Shown here piece after piece: positions 10,080-21,600 of a stretch of 64,000 bases of DNA (position 1 is the stretch's first letter; the number at the start of each line of letters is the position of its first letter). Where the stretch lies: positions 15,162,282 to 15,226,281 of the forward strand of contig CM019701.1 of NCBI GenBank assembly GCA_009760885.1, given 5' to 3'. The notes below the pieces were generated by a model, which worked only from the letters and a program-made list of their open reading frames with translations, did no database searches and was not told where the DNA came from. This DNA comes from Achatina immaculata (lineage: Eukaryota; Mollusca; Gastropoda; Stylommatophora; Achatinidae). Position numbers and translations under genes: made by a program.

Positions 10080-11165
10080 AATCATGTTAAGATTATTCAA
10101 TTCAAATGTGATATCCACCCTCATTTATGCATGTGAAAGCTGGAAAACACCTACAGAAATAGACAAGAAATTAGACTCTTTTGAAAACAAATGCCTAAGG
10201 AAAATACTCAGTATAAAATGGAACAATTTCGAGAACAACACAGAGATAAGACAAATGAGCAAACAACAACCTGTCTCATTGATTAATTGACATTCCTTTT
10301 GGGCCAACATTAGCTCATAGGGCGGAAATCATATCTTTCCTTATCTGATGACTCGCTGCCACCCACTGTAGGTCTTGAATCCCGAAGTTGTACTCTCTCT
10401 AGTGATGGTTCTATGTAGAGTCTCCCTTGGCCTGCCTTGCTTTCTTTTGCCCTTCGCTGACCATGTGAGGGCTTGGCGAGGGAGTCTGGATTCGTCCATT
10501 CTGAGAACATGGCTAAGATAGGCCCATCGACATCTTTTGATGTATCTTGATACATAGACTTGGTTTGATTCCTGTCTTATTGACTCTTCGATCTGATGTT
10601 CAATAGTCTACAGAGACATTTGTTCTCAAATGCATCAAGTCTTTGATTGAGTAGACTGGTTGATTTCCAACTCTCACAACCATATGTTAACACTGGGATC
10701 ACACAGGAGTTGAAAATTTTAAGTTTCGTGGTTTTACTGAGCATATTTGACTTCCAGATAGTAGACAGTTTATTGAAAGTATTGGATGCCATTGCAATGC
10801 GGGACTTGATTTCTGGTGTTGTATCACCTGAGGTTGACATTTTGCTTCCCAAATAGGTGAAATTGTGGAACAGTTATATTTGTTTTTGTGGTCAATTCAC
10901 CTTGTCTCATGGGTGATCAGAAAAAAGATGGACATACGTCGGTCATGTGATGAGAAGAAACAGCCAGAGAATCCCAAAACAAGCTATCAAATGGAACATA
11001 ACAGGCTGAAGAAAAAGAGGTTGACCATGTGAAACTCTAAAAAGGACATTGTTAAGATGGGCATAACATCCCTTGATGAGACTGAAAAACTCGCCGAAGA
11101 CAGGAAATCTTGACCAACTACCATGTGGGCCTGATGTGACATTTAGCAGCATGGGAAGGATGTAA
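10080..11165 (+). mobile_element. LINE-C copy split by a minus-strand LINE insertion
   Basis: Plus-strand LINE-C C-terminal coding ([33 protein letters not shown]) runs to 10279. It resumes at 10903 with the downstream GHV..RRN-like block and ends at the GGGAAGGATGTAAGAT tail near 11165. The interruption at 10280-10902 has TGTCTCAT on both sides (10272-10279 and 10903-10910), an 8-bp target-site duplication. The two parts join without loss compared with the uninterrupted copy at 6.0 kb. Confidence 0.8.
10280..10902 (-). mobile_element. RTE-like LINE 3' fragment inserted into LINE-C
   Basis: The minus strand encodes SRIAMASNTFNKLSTIWKSN and VLTYGCESWK, then FENKCLCRLLNI. After a frameshift come broken blocks resembling the basic RKRGRPRE..RRT-type tail of RTE-related elements. 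It belongs to a different family from LINE-A, B and C. Several frameshifts show that it decayed after insertion. Confidence 0.75.
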
Positions 11166-11585
11166 GATTCTTTTTTTGTTATTCCATTTTTTTCTGTCAG
11201 ATCTTCCATTGGTGACAAGACAGACTCTTTTCTTTAAAATCTTTATCAGCCAGTAATTAAAAAAAAAAGACTGACTCTTTTCTTTATCAACCAATAAAGG
11301 TGATGGATCTTCCAACATGTCCTTCATGAGGGTTCTTACTTACATTTGCATCTGACGCCCAAAAGTCATGTCAGACTGTAAAATATTTTTACCCAAGTTG
11401 ACCACTACTACTTCCAATTATTTTGTTAGAGTTTGCATCCACTTTTTACCATTCCCAGTATATGCCACAAATTGGCTGGCCAAAGACAAGTACAAATGGA
11501 TGAAGTTTTTCTTTCCATTGTGCTCTGTACACTGCTAAACTGGACATGAAAAGTGTTGATTGTTTGTATTTCTTTTTCTTTGTAG
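11166..11585. other. Unassigned intergenic sequence
   Basis: AT-rich, with a short direct repeat around 11215-11290 (GACTCTTTTCTTTA twice). No gene or repeat family recognised. Confidence 0.35.
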
Positions 11586-11589
11586 TTCA

Positions 11590-12010
11590 TATTAGTTTTT
11601 GTGTTCAGTTCATATATTTGTGTGTTTTTGTGGTCAGTTCATATATTTGCTTTTATGGTCAGTTCATATATTTGTTTGTTTTTTGTGGTAAGTTCATATA
11701 TTTGTTTGTTTTTTGTGGTAAGTTCATATATTTGTTTGTTTTTTGTGGTCAGTTCATATATTTGTTTGTTTTTGTGGTCTGTTCATATATTTGTTTGTAT
11801 GTGTGGTCAGTTCCTATATTTAATTTTTGTAGTCAGTTCACATATTTGTTTTTGTGGTTAGTTAATATATTTGTTTTTTTTTGTGGTCAATTCATATATT
11901 TGTTTTTGTGGTCAGTTCAAATATTTGTTTGTTTTTGTGGTCAGTTCATATATTTGTTTTTGTGGGTTTGTTTTTGTGGTAATTTATTTGTTTTCATGAT
12001 AAGTTCATGT
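11590..12010. repeat. About 30-bp T-rich minisatellite
   Basis: Units of GTTCATATATTTGTTTGTTT plus TTTGTGGTCA, with length changes in the T tract. About 14 units. The frames across it (FVFCGKFIYL repeats) are a by-product of the array. Confidence 0.9.
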
Positions 12011-12189
12011 AACTGACATATTTCTGTAATCAGAAACAACTTTTCTATGCCAGTGGTTTCCAAGGTGAGTGGTGAGAATTTTTTTTCTTTGGGGGAGGGG
12101 TGGAGGGTGGGGCAGGAAGACAGAGTGCAGTTGAGGAAAAAGGAGTAGCAGAGTACATCAGAGCCAAATAAGTGAAAAAGTATGAGGAT

Positions 12190-13078
12190 GGCAAGGGGTC
12201 AGCAGTCTGAGAAAGTCTTAGGAGACAGGGGCCAGTATTTTGTGAAAGTCTTAGTGGCCAGCAGTCTGAGAGTGGTAAGGGGTCAGCAGTCTGAGAAAGT
12301 CTGAAAAAATCTGAGAGTGGTAAGGGGCCAGCAGTCTGAGCGTGGTAAGGGGTCAACATTCTGAGAAAGTCTGAGAGTGGTAAGGGGCCAGAAGTCTGAA
12401 AAAATCTGAGAGTGGTAAGGGGCCAGCAGTCTGAGAAAGTTTGAAGGGACAAGGGGCCAGCAGTCTGAGAAAGTTTGAAGGGACAAGGGGCCAGCAGTCT
12501 GAGAAAGTCTGAGGGGACAAGGGGCCAGCAGTCTGAGAAAGTCTGAGGGGACAAGGGGCCAGCAGTCTGAGAAAGTTTGAAGGGACAAGGGGCCAGCAGT
12601 CTGAGAAAGTTTGAAGGGACAAGGGGCCAGCAGTCTGAGAAAGTTTGAAGGGACAAGGGGCCAGCAGTCTGAGAAAGTCTGAGGGGACAAGGGGCCAGCA
12701 GTCTGAGAAAGTCTGAGGGGACAAGGGGCCAGCAGTCTGAGAAAGTTTGAAGGGACAAGGGGCCAGCAGTCTGAGAAAGTTTGAAGGGACAAGGGGCCAG
12801 CAGTCTGAGAAAGTTTGAAGGGACAAGGGGCCAGCAGTCTGAGAAAGTCTGAGCGGACAAGGGGCCAGCAGTCTGAGAAAGTCTGAGGGGACAAGGGGCC
12901 AGCAGTCTGAGAAAGTTTGAAGGGACAAGGGGCCAGCAGTCTGAGAAAGTTTGAAGGGACAAGGGGCCAGCAGTCTGAGAAAGTTTGAAGGGACAAGGAG
13001 CCAGCAGTCTGAGAAAGTCTGAGGGGACAAGGGGCCAGCAGTCTGAGAAAGTCTGAGGGGACAAGGGGCCACCAGTCT
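12190..13078. repeat. 34-bp minisatellite with five-unit higher-order repeat
   Basis: The unit is GCAGTCTGAGAAAGT followed by either TTGAAGGGAC (T type) or CTGAGGGGAC (C type), then AAGGGGCCA. From about 12430 the order is TT, CC, TTT, CC, TTT, CC, TTT, CC: a 5-unit, 170-bp higher-order period. The left end (12190-12430) is diverged, with AGAGTGGTAAGGGG variants. Because 34 is not a multiple of three, all three minus frames stay open for long distances and give repeat-derived frames of up to 339 codons. Confidence 0.93.
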
Positions 13079-14106
13079 CAGGACATCTGTTTTATACATT
13101 TCAGCTATTTACAAGAGATTCCAGTCATTGTAAACTATACATAGGAGAAAGTACTATTTCTTGTAAATAAATGAAAATGACAAATCACAATAGTAAATTA
13201 TCATGAAATTATGCACACACACTTTATTATAAATGGAAGAAATCTGTAATCTTAAAATGCTTTCTTTTTTTCAATTTCTAGACTACACTGAGTTGAATTA
13301 ATCAGCATTGCTAATAAATATTATCTTGATACTTTTTTTTTTCATGTACCAAAAAAAAAAAAAATTGCAATGCATTATTGACAAATTAAAATGGTATATC
13401 TGAAATCTTTGTTTCATTTTTCTCTTTCCAACTGGGTTATTTTTTTATTTTCTGTGTGTAATTTTGTATTTGTCTTACATGCACTCATGTATAACTCCTT
13501 ATTGAACAAATTTTTACTTGAAAATCTATTTTTCATAATACACTGACAGTCATGAATACAAAGCAATGAAGGCAATTCTTCCCTCCACCCCACCCCCACC
13601 CAGTTAGATACATGTGACTAAGAATAAGCCTATTATTTAAGGGGAAAAAACCCCACGAGTATAGCCACAGATATCCTTATCCACATCCAAATTTCGATAT
13701 CAAGATCCCCCCCCCCCCCAACTTCCGTCAACTCTGTGCATATGAGCAAAAAAAAGGCTGACACAGCAGTTTCCCATCATGCATTTCAAACATCACATAT
13801 ATAATTTTAATGTTCTACAAATTCAAGAAAATGGTAAAAGTCTCCTTGCGGCCACACCGAAAGATAAAAGACCTAGTTCTACGCGCTACCACAAACGGTG
13901 CAAGAGTTAGGGATATCAAAATGGTGCAGGCATTAAAAGACTTGAAACAGTGTGAGAGTTAAACACCGAATGAGGTAATGCTAGAATGTACTGAACTTAT
14001 GGCTGCTAGCATATCAAGAGATGAATTAAAACTCGGTACACAGGGACTACACCCAATTTAACGGTGCATGGATGAGGGGAAAAAACTTTAAAATTTCAGT
14101 TAATTA
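13079..14106. other. Unassigned AT-rich sequence
   Basis: Contains homopolymer runs (A at 13349-13364, C at about 13707-13718). No reading frame or repeat family recognised. It could include a 3' UTR of the possible minus-strand exons at 14.1-14.35 kb. Confidence 0.3.
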
Positions 14107-14350
14107 ACTTCTAGAGATGGAGTGCCTTCTTCTTTATCTTGCTTATCATTTTCTAAAAAAAAAAAAAAAAAGTGTCAGGTACTAAGTTTCATGTCTGTTA
14201 AAAGATCAGTGCTGGGATTCTCCTTACCATGAGAAGTTTGTACACTAATACCTGCACTACTTATATGTTCACTGATGTGGAAGAGAAGACACTCACTCTC
14301 ATGTTAAAGTTGGCAAACCACTGCTGATCAAGACCTCCGGGAAGCAGGCA
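14107..14350 (-). CDS. Possible two small minus-strand exons, terminal (weak)
   Basis: At 14159-14107 a long T tract plus AG acceptor precedes a short open stretch. It ends in a stop in two frames, one reading ENDKQDKEEGTPSLEVN and the other KMISKIKKKALHL. Upstream, at about 14349-14290, a frame reading MLCLLPGGLDQQWFANFNMR ends exactly at a consensus donor (AGA/GTGAGT). Joining the two in phase 0 would use the second, more basic frame. No upstream exons were found and the protein is not recognised. It could be an alternative 3' end of the PTH2 transcription unit or chance. Confidence 0.25.
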
Positions 14351-14689
14351 AAGCATCTTCTCACATCATAGTGGAGCTCTCTGGTGTTGGAAAAGCCTTA
14401 AGAAAAAAGATAGTGATCAACACATCTAAATGGGTGCAAATATGATAATCTTTAGTGACCTGTTTTCTCACATGGAAGACTGATAAGCTTCTAGCACCCT
14501 CTGGTTCACCCAACTGCAGAAATGTGTACCTGTCACACATTTGTTGGGGAAAAAAAAGCTTCTGAATCAGGGACATATCTGCCTGGACTGCTGCCAGTGA
14601 ATGAGAGGAATATTTACTGTGAACTTCAGTCTTGTGAAAAAAGGAGCTCCCCCCCCCAATCTGGAGTAAAAAGTAAAGGTAGCCTTATG

Positions 14690-14930
14690 ATGCCAGAGGC
14701 ACCCAGGGAATATGGTGTTAGAGCCAGTATTTTCCTTGACCTGTCAGAACACTAGAGGGCGATGTGGTCAGCATCATGCCTGGCTGCCTTTCCTTACATA
14801 GCTCCAAAAAAAAAAAGCCAAGTACCTCATTTCTACAGCCCGGGTGACTGGGGCACCTCCAGCCAGATTCGTACTACCAACCTTCGCCATCAGAAACTAG
14901 TGTACTAACCACTCAGTCATCCACGTCCTG
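14690..14930 (-). mobile_element. tRNA-headed SINE, family 1
   Basis: Minus strand: a tRNA-like head with CTGAGTGGTTAGTACACTAG (A-box region) and a weak B box, then the shared body including GGGTGACTGGGGCACC and CACTAGAGGGCGATGTGGTC. The same body is seen at 33.27 and 48.0 kb. It carries an internal A11 run near 14804-14816. Confidence 0.75.
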
Positions 14931-15120
14931 AATGGATGAATGAAGGAAACAAAAAAAAAAAAAAAAAATCTATCTTCATCAGTAAGAGAAGAGAGAACAG
15001 TTCAGTGATATACAATCTGAACAAGAAACACAAATAACAACCAAATGCCATGTATTTGTGGGAGTATATTCAGCCACTTACAAAGACAATAAAAACTAAA
15101 TACACAAGCAGCAACAAAAA

Positions 15121-15126
15121 TTTATT
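15121..15126 (-). promoter_or_regulatory. Candidate poly(A) signal of the PTH2 gene
   Basis: AATAAA on the minus strand, about 346 bases after the PTH2 stop. It is the first good match downstream of that stop. Confidence 0.4.
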
Positions 15127-15471
15127 TATGGCAGCTTTATGCAAGATAACACAAGGGGGGAAACAAAATTATAATTTAAATCCTTCAAGTAAATAACCGA
15201 TGCCTGGTGCTAACCAGCCGATTCTAGCCAAGAGCTGAAGTAACATTCATGGTTATGTCAGTTTTTAAAATGTTCACACTTATTATATCTGTACAAAAAT
15301 TTCTCCTTTGTTTGAAAATGTTAAGGATTAAATTAAAAGGCCATTAAATCAACAGTTTAAAAAAAAAAAGTATACATTTGTTCATATAATTTATATTATT
15401 AAAAAAAAAATTTTGGTAATAACAAGCTGAAAAATCTGGCAAAACTTGTCAAGGAGAGGAAGTATGTAATA

Positions 15472-15673
15472 TCATAACAGCTTCAATTTTCCCGTGACCT
15501 TATCCACACTGTCAACCCTTCCAAAAATACCCAGAACTGTTGCAGATCCGGGCGCTACTTGGGTCAGGCCTGCATCATGGACGACAAAGCAGTCAAGCTG
15601 TTGTGTGGCCGCTTGCGCTGCTAGCGTCTCCAAGTGTTCGGTGTTCTCCCCCCGCAGGACAATTTTTGTCTCG
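15472..15673 (-). CDS. PTRH2: PTH2 gene exon 4 (terminal)
   Basis: After the acceptor TTTTCTATCAACAG the first base completes Gly-140. The exon then reads ETKIVLRGENTEHLETL through DAGLTQVAPGS to DKVTGKLKLL and a stop. All conserved C-terminal Pth2 motifs are intact. Confidence 0.9.
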
Positions 15674-18600
15674 CTGTTGATAGAAAAATCAGTTATCTTA
15701 AAAAAATATTCATGAAAGGTTGCAACAATTGTCACTTACGGCAATACAGACCTTCTGGCTGACAGTGCTAATCACTGCACCATCGCAGCACCAAATGCAT
15801 ATCTATCAGTCAGTCAATCATTTGCATCTCCATCGTGGAACTTTGCCTCCCTAACAGCACTCCTGTAGGTCCCTTGGTTGTAAGCAAGGTGTCCTGCTGC
15901 TGATGCATCCATTTGCAGATTATCAACGTCTTGCAGCCATCTTCGCCTTGGTCTTCCTCTCTTTCTTTTTCCCATTATGTAGCCTTCCAAGACGGTCTTC
16001 TCTAAATTCTCATGATGTTTAATGTGTCCAAAATATTTAAATTTTCTATGTTTAATCCTATTTACTAGCCAGCCTTCTTCAATATTAAGTTCTTGTAGTA
16101 TGGATATATTTGATCTTTTCTGTGTCAATGATATTTGCATATCTATACAGGATTAAAATACTGCACACAATAATTAGTGTATAAATATACAACTATACAC
16201 AAAGCCACTGCAGTAAAGCTGTGATACCAAAATGTATAAACTAGGAAAAAAGTAGGAGCAGCTTTATTACTTAACGATTACAAAGTTGTGACGTTTGGGC
16301 ATGAACCTTAATCATACAAAAACATACAGGACGAGAAAACAGAGAGAGGAGATAAAGTATAGATTCACATGAATGCTATTTAAAAAAAAAAATAATAATG
16401 AATAGAGCACTTAGCTGTAACAGTAAGTTTCCCAGACTACAGGGCAGGTAACGCAGCGGGGGCGGTTACATTTTCTGGTACCAACATATGTAAAGCTCCA
16501 CTTCAAGTGGCTGTGGACAAGGATGTCCTTAAGGTTTGGCTCATGTTTGTATGCCAACAGGGGTGGATCAGAGAAAATGTCGCGAGTGTTGAGGTCGAGT
16601 TGAATTATTGGCAGATGATGATAACGAATTTTCGTAACCATCTGACCATGTGGGTGGAAAGGCAGTACTAACTTAAACGAAAATGATCACCTTTCCCAAA
16701 ACTATCCTCACTCTTCACATGCAAGTCATGTAATATGATATATGTCATTGTATGCAAAAGATGCAGGATAACGTATATTGGTGAGACTGGCCTCAGATTA
16801 GGGGACCGCATGCAGTAACATCTGTACGATATCACCCAGCATGCTTCGAAACCAGTCCCAAATCATTTCAATGGCTCCAACCACAGAGGCAAATCTGATT
16901 TTCTGGTAACATCCATCAAACAATGTCACACAGATGACGCAAGCCGCCTAGTGCTTGAGAACCACTACATTCAGGATTATAGGACGCTGGAACCACACGG
17001 GTTAAACTACGCTATTCAGCTACACCTATCACTATCTTCTTCAGCAATTGTAATCCCTCTCTACTAAGCTCCACTCCCTTCTCACTTGTTACACATAGTT
17101 CATAACCTCCTCGCAGCAATGTATTACAACCTCTCTACCCTAACTATAATCATCTATTTCAGCTTCTCCTGGCTAGGTTAACATTGTACCACTCTCTCTC
17201 CCCTCCACGGTTTCCCCACCCACCACCCCCAGTTACGACCCACCAACCTCATATCACAGGTCTCCATTTAAACAGTTTCTACGCCCTACAATGCTCATTT
17301 TTGACACACAGTGTCGGACAAGCCACATCTTACAGTTACAGCTAAGTGCTGTATTCATTATTAATTTTTTTTTTTCCATGTGAATCTATACTTTATCTCC
17401 TCTCTCTATTTCTTCGTCCTGTTATGTTTTTGTATGATTAAGGCTCACGCTGAAACGTCACAACTTTGTAATCGTTAAGTAATAAAGCCGCTCCTACTTT
17501 CTTCCTAGTTTATATATTAAAATACTGCACAATGCATTTGGAGATAGTTTCCACCGAGTTCTGCTCATGTAAGAAGGCAAAGACCTACAGTATCTGAGAC
17601 AAATGATCCAGAAAAGTCTTATCAGCTCTGCAGAAAATCTGTGGGCTTTACTTGACTTTCAGCAAGGGGACAGCTGGATTTCTAGAGCAATCATGTGTAG
17701 TAATAGAAACTCTGAATGGTAAGTGAGATAAGAGAAATTATGACTGCAGTAAAACTGGTTCTAGTAACAAAACCAGATAGAGCTGTATGCTTCAGTTTTA
17801 CCAAAAAAAAAAATACAGAAAGAGTGAGGAAAGTGGGCAGGAACAAGAAATGCAGAAAGTAAGATGAGCGCATACAAATGAAGAACATACAACAAGCCAG
17901 TATTTTGGCAAATACCTCTATTAAGGACCACATACAAAAACAACATAACAGATCTTCTTCTTCATCTTCAATCTCCGTGTAACAGTGAGCTTGATGTTCT
18001 TCACAGCCAGTGTGGTAGACGAGCTGAGGCACAGCGTCATACTGAATTGGGGGTGGGTTGTGGCAGCTATTTATTCGGGACTTGAGAGGAGCTGACAAGC
18101 AGTAGGTGCGCCAGTGCCTCTCTTTTTTTTTTTACCAGATTCCACTGCCATGGAGACTTTGGCTATCCCTGTCCCATTATTCTGTTACTGGGGATACCAA
18201 CATAGAGGTGGGACAGGGGCTTCATCGGCTATGGTTCATCAACCCTGATGCTAGCAGGTCAGCTATGGTTCATCAACTCTAAAACTACCATGTCAGCTAT
18301 AGTTCATCAACCCTGATGCTACCATGTCAGTTATAGTTCATCAACCCTGATGCTACCATGTCAGCTATGGTTCATCAACCCTGATGCTACCATGTCAGCT
18401 ATGGTTCATCAACTCTAATGCTAGCATGTCAGGTATGGTTCATCAACTCTAATGCTAGCATGTCAGGTATGGTTCATCAACTCTAATGCTAGCATGTCAG
18501 GTATGGTTCATCAACTCTAATGCTACCATGTCAGCTATGGTTCATCAACCCTGTTGCTAGCATGTCAGCTATGGTTCATCAACCCTGACGCTAGCATGTC

Positions 18601-21600
18601 GGCTATGGTTCATCAACTCTAATGCTAGCATGTCAGCTATGGTTCATCAACTCTAATGCTAGCATGTCAGGTATGGTTCATCAACTCTAATGCTAGCATG
18701 TCAGGTATGGTTCATCAACTCTAATGCTAGCATGTCAGGTATGGTTCATCAACTCTAATGCTAGCATGTCAGGTATGGTTCATCAACTCTAATGCTACCA
18801 TGTCAGCTATGGTTCATCAACCCTGTTGCTAGCATGTCAGCTATGGTTCATCAACCCTGACGCTAGCATGTCGGCTATGGTTCATCAACCCTGACGCTAG
18901 CATGTCGGCTATGGTTCATCAACCCTGACGCTAGCATGTCGGCTATGGTTCATCAACACTGACGCTAGCATGTCGGCTATGGTTCATCAACCCTGACGCT
19001 AGCATGTCGGCTATGGTTCATCAACCCTGACGCTAGCATGTCGGCTATGGTTCATCAACCCTGACGCTAGCATGTCGGCTATGGTTCATCAACCCTGACG
19101 CTAGCATGTCGGCTATGGTTCATCAACCCTGACGCTAGCATGTCGGCTATGGTTCATCAACCCTGACGCTAGCATGTCGGCTATGGTTCATCAACCCTGA
19201 CGCTAGCATGTCGGCTATGGTTCATCAACCCTGACGCTAGCATGTCGGCTATGGTTCATCAACACTGACGCTAGCATGTCGGCTATGGTTCATCAACCCT
19301 GACGCTAGCATGTCGGCTATGGTTCATCAACACTGACGCTAGCATGTCGGCTATGGTTCATCAACCCTGACACTAGCATGTCGGCTATGGTTCATCAACC
19401 CTGACACTAGCATGTCGGCTATGGTTCATCAACCCTGACACTAGCATGTCGGCTATGGGTCGCTGAATGCCAAATCAGTGTCTTCACTCCCTCGCACAAG
19501 AGAGAAAAAACCAAAAAAATTTTAACAAAATTTAAATGTTCAAATGAAAGACCAGCAGAAAATGAAGAGGATATCAAAGAGCTAAGTGTTAATTTTTCAC
19601 GAAATGGATCCGTGCACACTGATGACAGAATCTGACGTAGTTAAAAAGCAAACTAGAAAGCACAATCGAGAAGCAATCATCTCACCCTAAGTGTCCCCAC
19701 GCAATCAGCATCTCTGCTTTCAGATCGTCCTCCATCATACTGCGGAACAAACTCAGCGCAGCATGAGCCACCTGGGCTGCGATTTTCCCCACACCCATGT
19801 TCAGTTCTCCGTTAACCACAAACACCATCTTGAAGGTGTCTGATGTGAGGAACTCATCATCGTCGCTGCTATCACTCGTACCCTGAAGATCTGTCTGCAG
19901 CATGAAAGAAGTTGTTAAAAAAATGGTGCAGATGTGTTTTTAATATTAATTTTAATATATTTTAATAATACCTGAAGAACATATTGAAAAGCAGAAACCA
20001 TTAATCCTGAACTTTATAGACTTTAAAAAAAGCATTTGACTGCATACACAGAGATTCATTGTGGAGAATTTTAAGACTATATGGAATACCATCTAAAACT
20101 GTCAACATTATTAGAGATCTCTACAACAGATATGTTTGTGCAGTCAAGACAGAAGGAATGTGAATAGCTGCAGACTGAAACAGGTGTGAAACAAGGTTGT
20201 ATATTATCTCCATTGTTTTTTGAAACTGCCATAGACTTTATAATGAAAAGATGCTGTACAGGTAAAACGGGCATTGATTGGGTACATGGGACACAAATAG
20301 AAGATTTTGATTTTGCAGATGACATAACTCTTATCAGTGACAATGTGAAATCAATGCAGGAAAAAACAGATTCCCTGTCTTCCTTGGCTAGCAAAATAGG
20401 TCTTGATATTAACAAAGACAAAACAAAAATAATGAAACTTCTTATTAATCAAGAAGGAAAAATATATGTAGAGGAACAGTTGTTGATGAAGTAACCCAAT
20501 TTTCATACCTTGGCAGCTACACAGACCAGGATGGTGACATCAGGAAGGAAGTTAGAATCAGAACTGCCAAAGCAGCATTGTCCTTCAAAAATCTACATAT
20601 GTAGGCCATGTGATGAGAAGAAAAAATCAGAGAATACCAAAACAAGCTATCAAGTGGAGCAAAACAGGCCGAAGAAAAAAAGGTCAACCACATGAAACTC
20701 TAAAGTGAACATTGTTAAGAGACGGCATTTTAGTGGGCATAGAATCCCTTGATGAAGTTGAAAGGCTCACCGAAAACAGGAAAACTGGCGAACAACTATG
20801 CAAGCCCTATGTGATGTTTAATGGTACGGAAAGGATGTAAGATGTATTTTTAATACAATAGTGACTCTTTTCATCACTGAGATGTTGGCTAGTGGTCCTT
20901 TTCAGTAAGTTAATCAACAGTGACCCACTTACCAACCCATTACAGATACCCTAAAGTAGAACTGGCTGAAAAAAATAGATACCTGACACACCAGTATTGA
21001 GAAAAACAGTCTCTCAACATCTGACTGCAGTGTTAAGTACACTAGATTATACTGCACATTTTGTTCTTAAGATGAATAAAATGAGCTGTTCAATGATAAA
21101 ACATTTTACTTTCCAATTAAACCTAGCCCATTTCTGACTGAAATTTGGTGTTGGTATTTCCAAGAGAAATGTTTATTATTATGTACAACTTGCACATATT
21201 TGTTTATCTGACTTCATATAAACATGCAGAATACTGCCTCTTTATTTTAATTAGTTAACAAAATGCCACTACACCTCCATGGAACAGGAGGCAAATCATC
21301 AACTGAATGTGTTGCTCCAGCTGGTGTTAGCCACTGTGACTCTCAGTTCTGCTCATTTCCTGATGCTGCCAGTCAGCTCAGCCATCTTTCCTTTCCTACG
21401 TCATCTAGTCACCTCATGCCTTCCTCTTCTTTTTTTTTTCCCCTTTAGTTTCCCGGTGACTAGTGGCTTTTTTTCTAAGTTCTGCTGTCTCATGACACGT
21501 CCTAGGAATATTTATTGTCTTTTTCCTTATTATTTTAAGTTAGTTTTAAGTGTTCAATAATTTATTTATTTTTAGAACTTCACTCGTTCCTCTGGCTGTC

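Noticed and set aside
12045..13064. Three overlapping long minus-strand frames (up to 339 codons) with QTFSDCWPL repeats
   Set aside because: They are the translation of a 34-bp minisatellite in all three frames; a unit length not divisible by three cycles the frames. No start context, splice sites or non-repeat domain.
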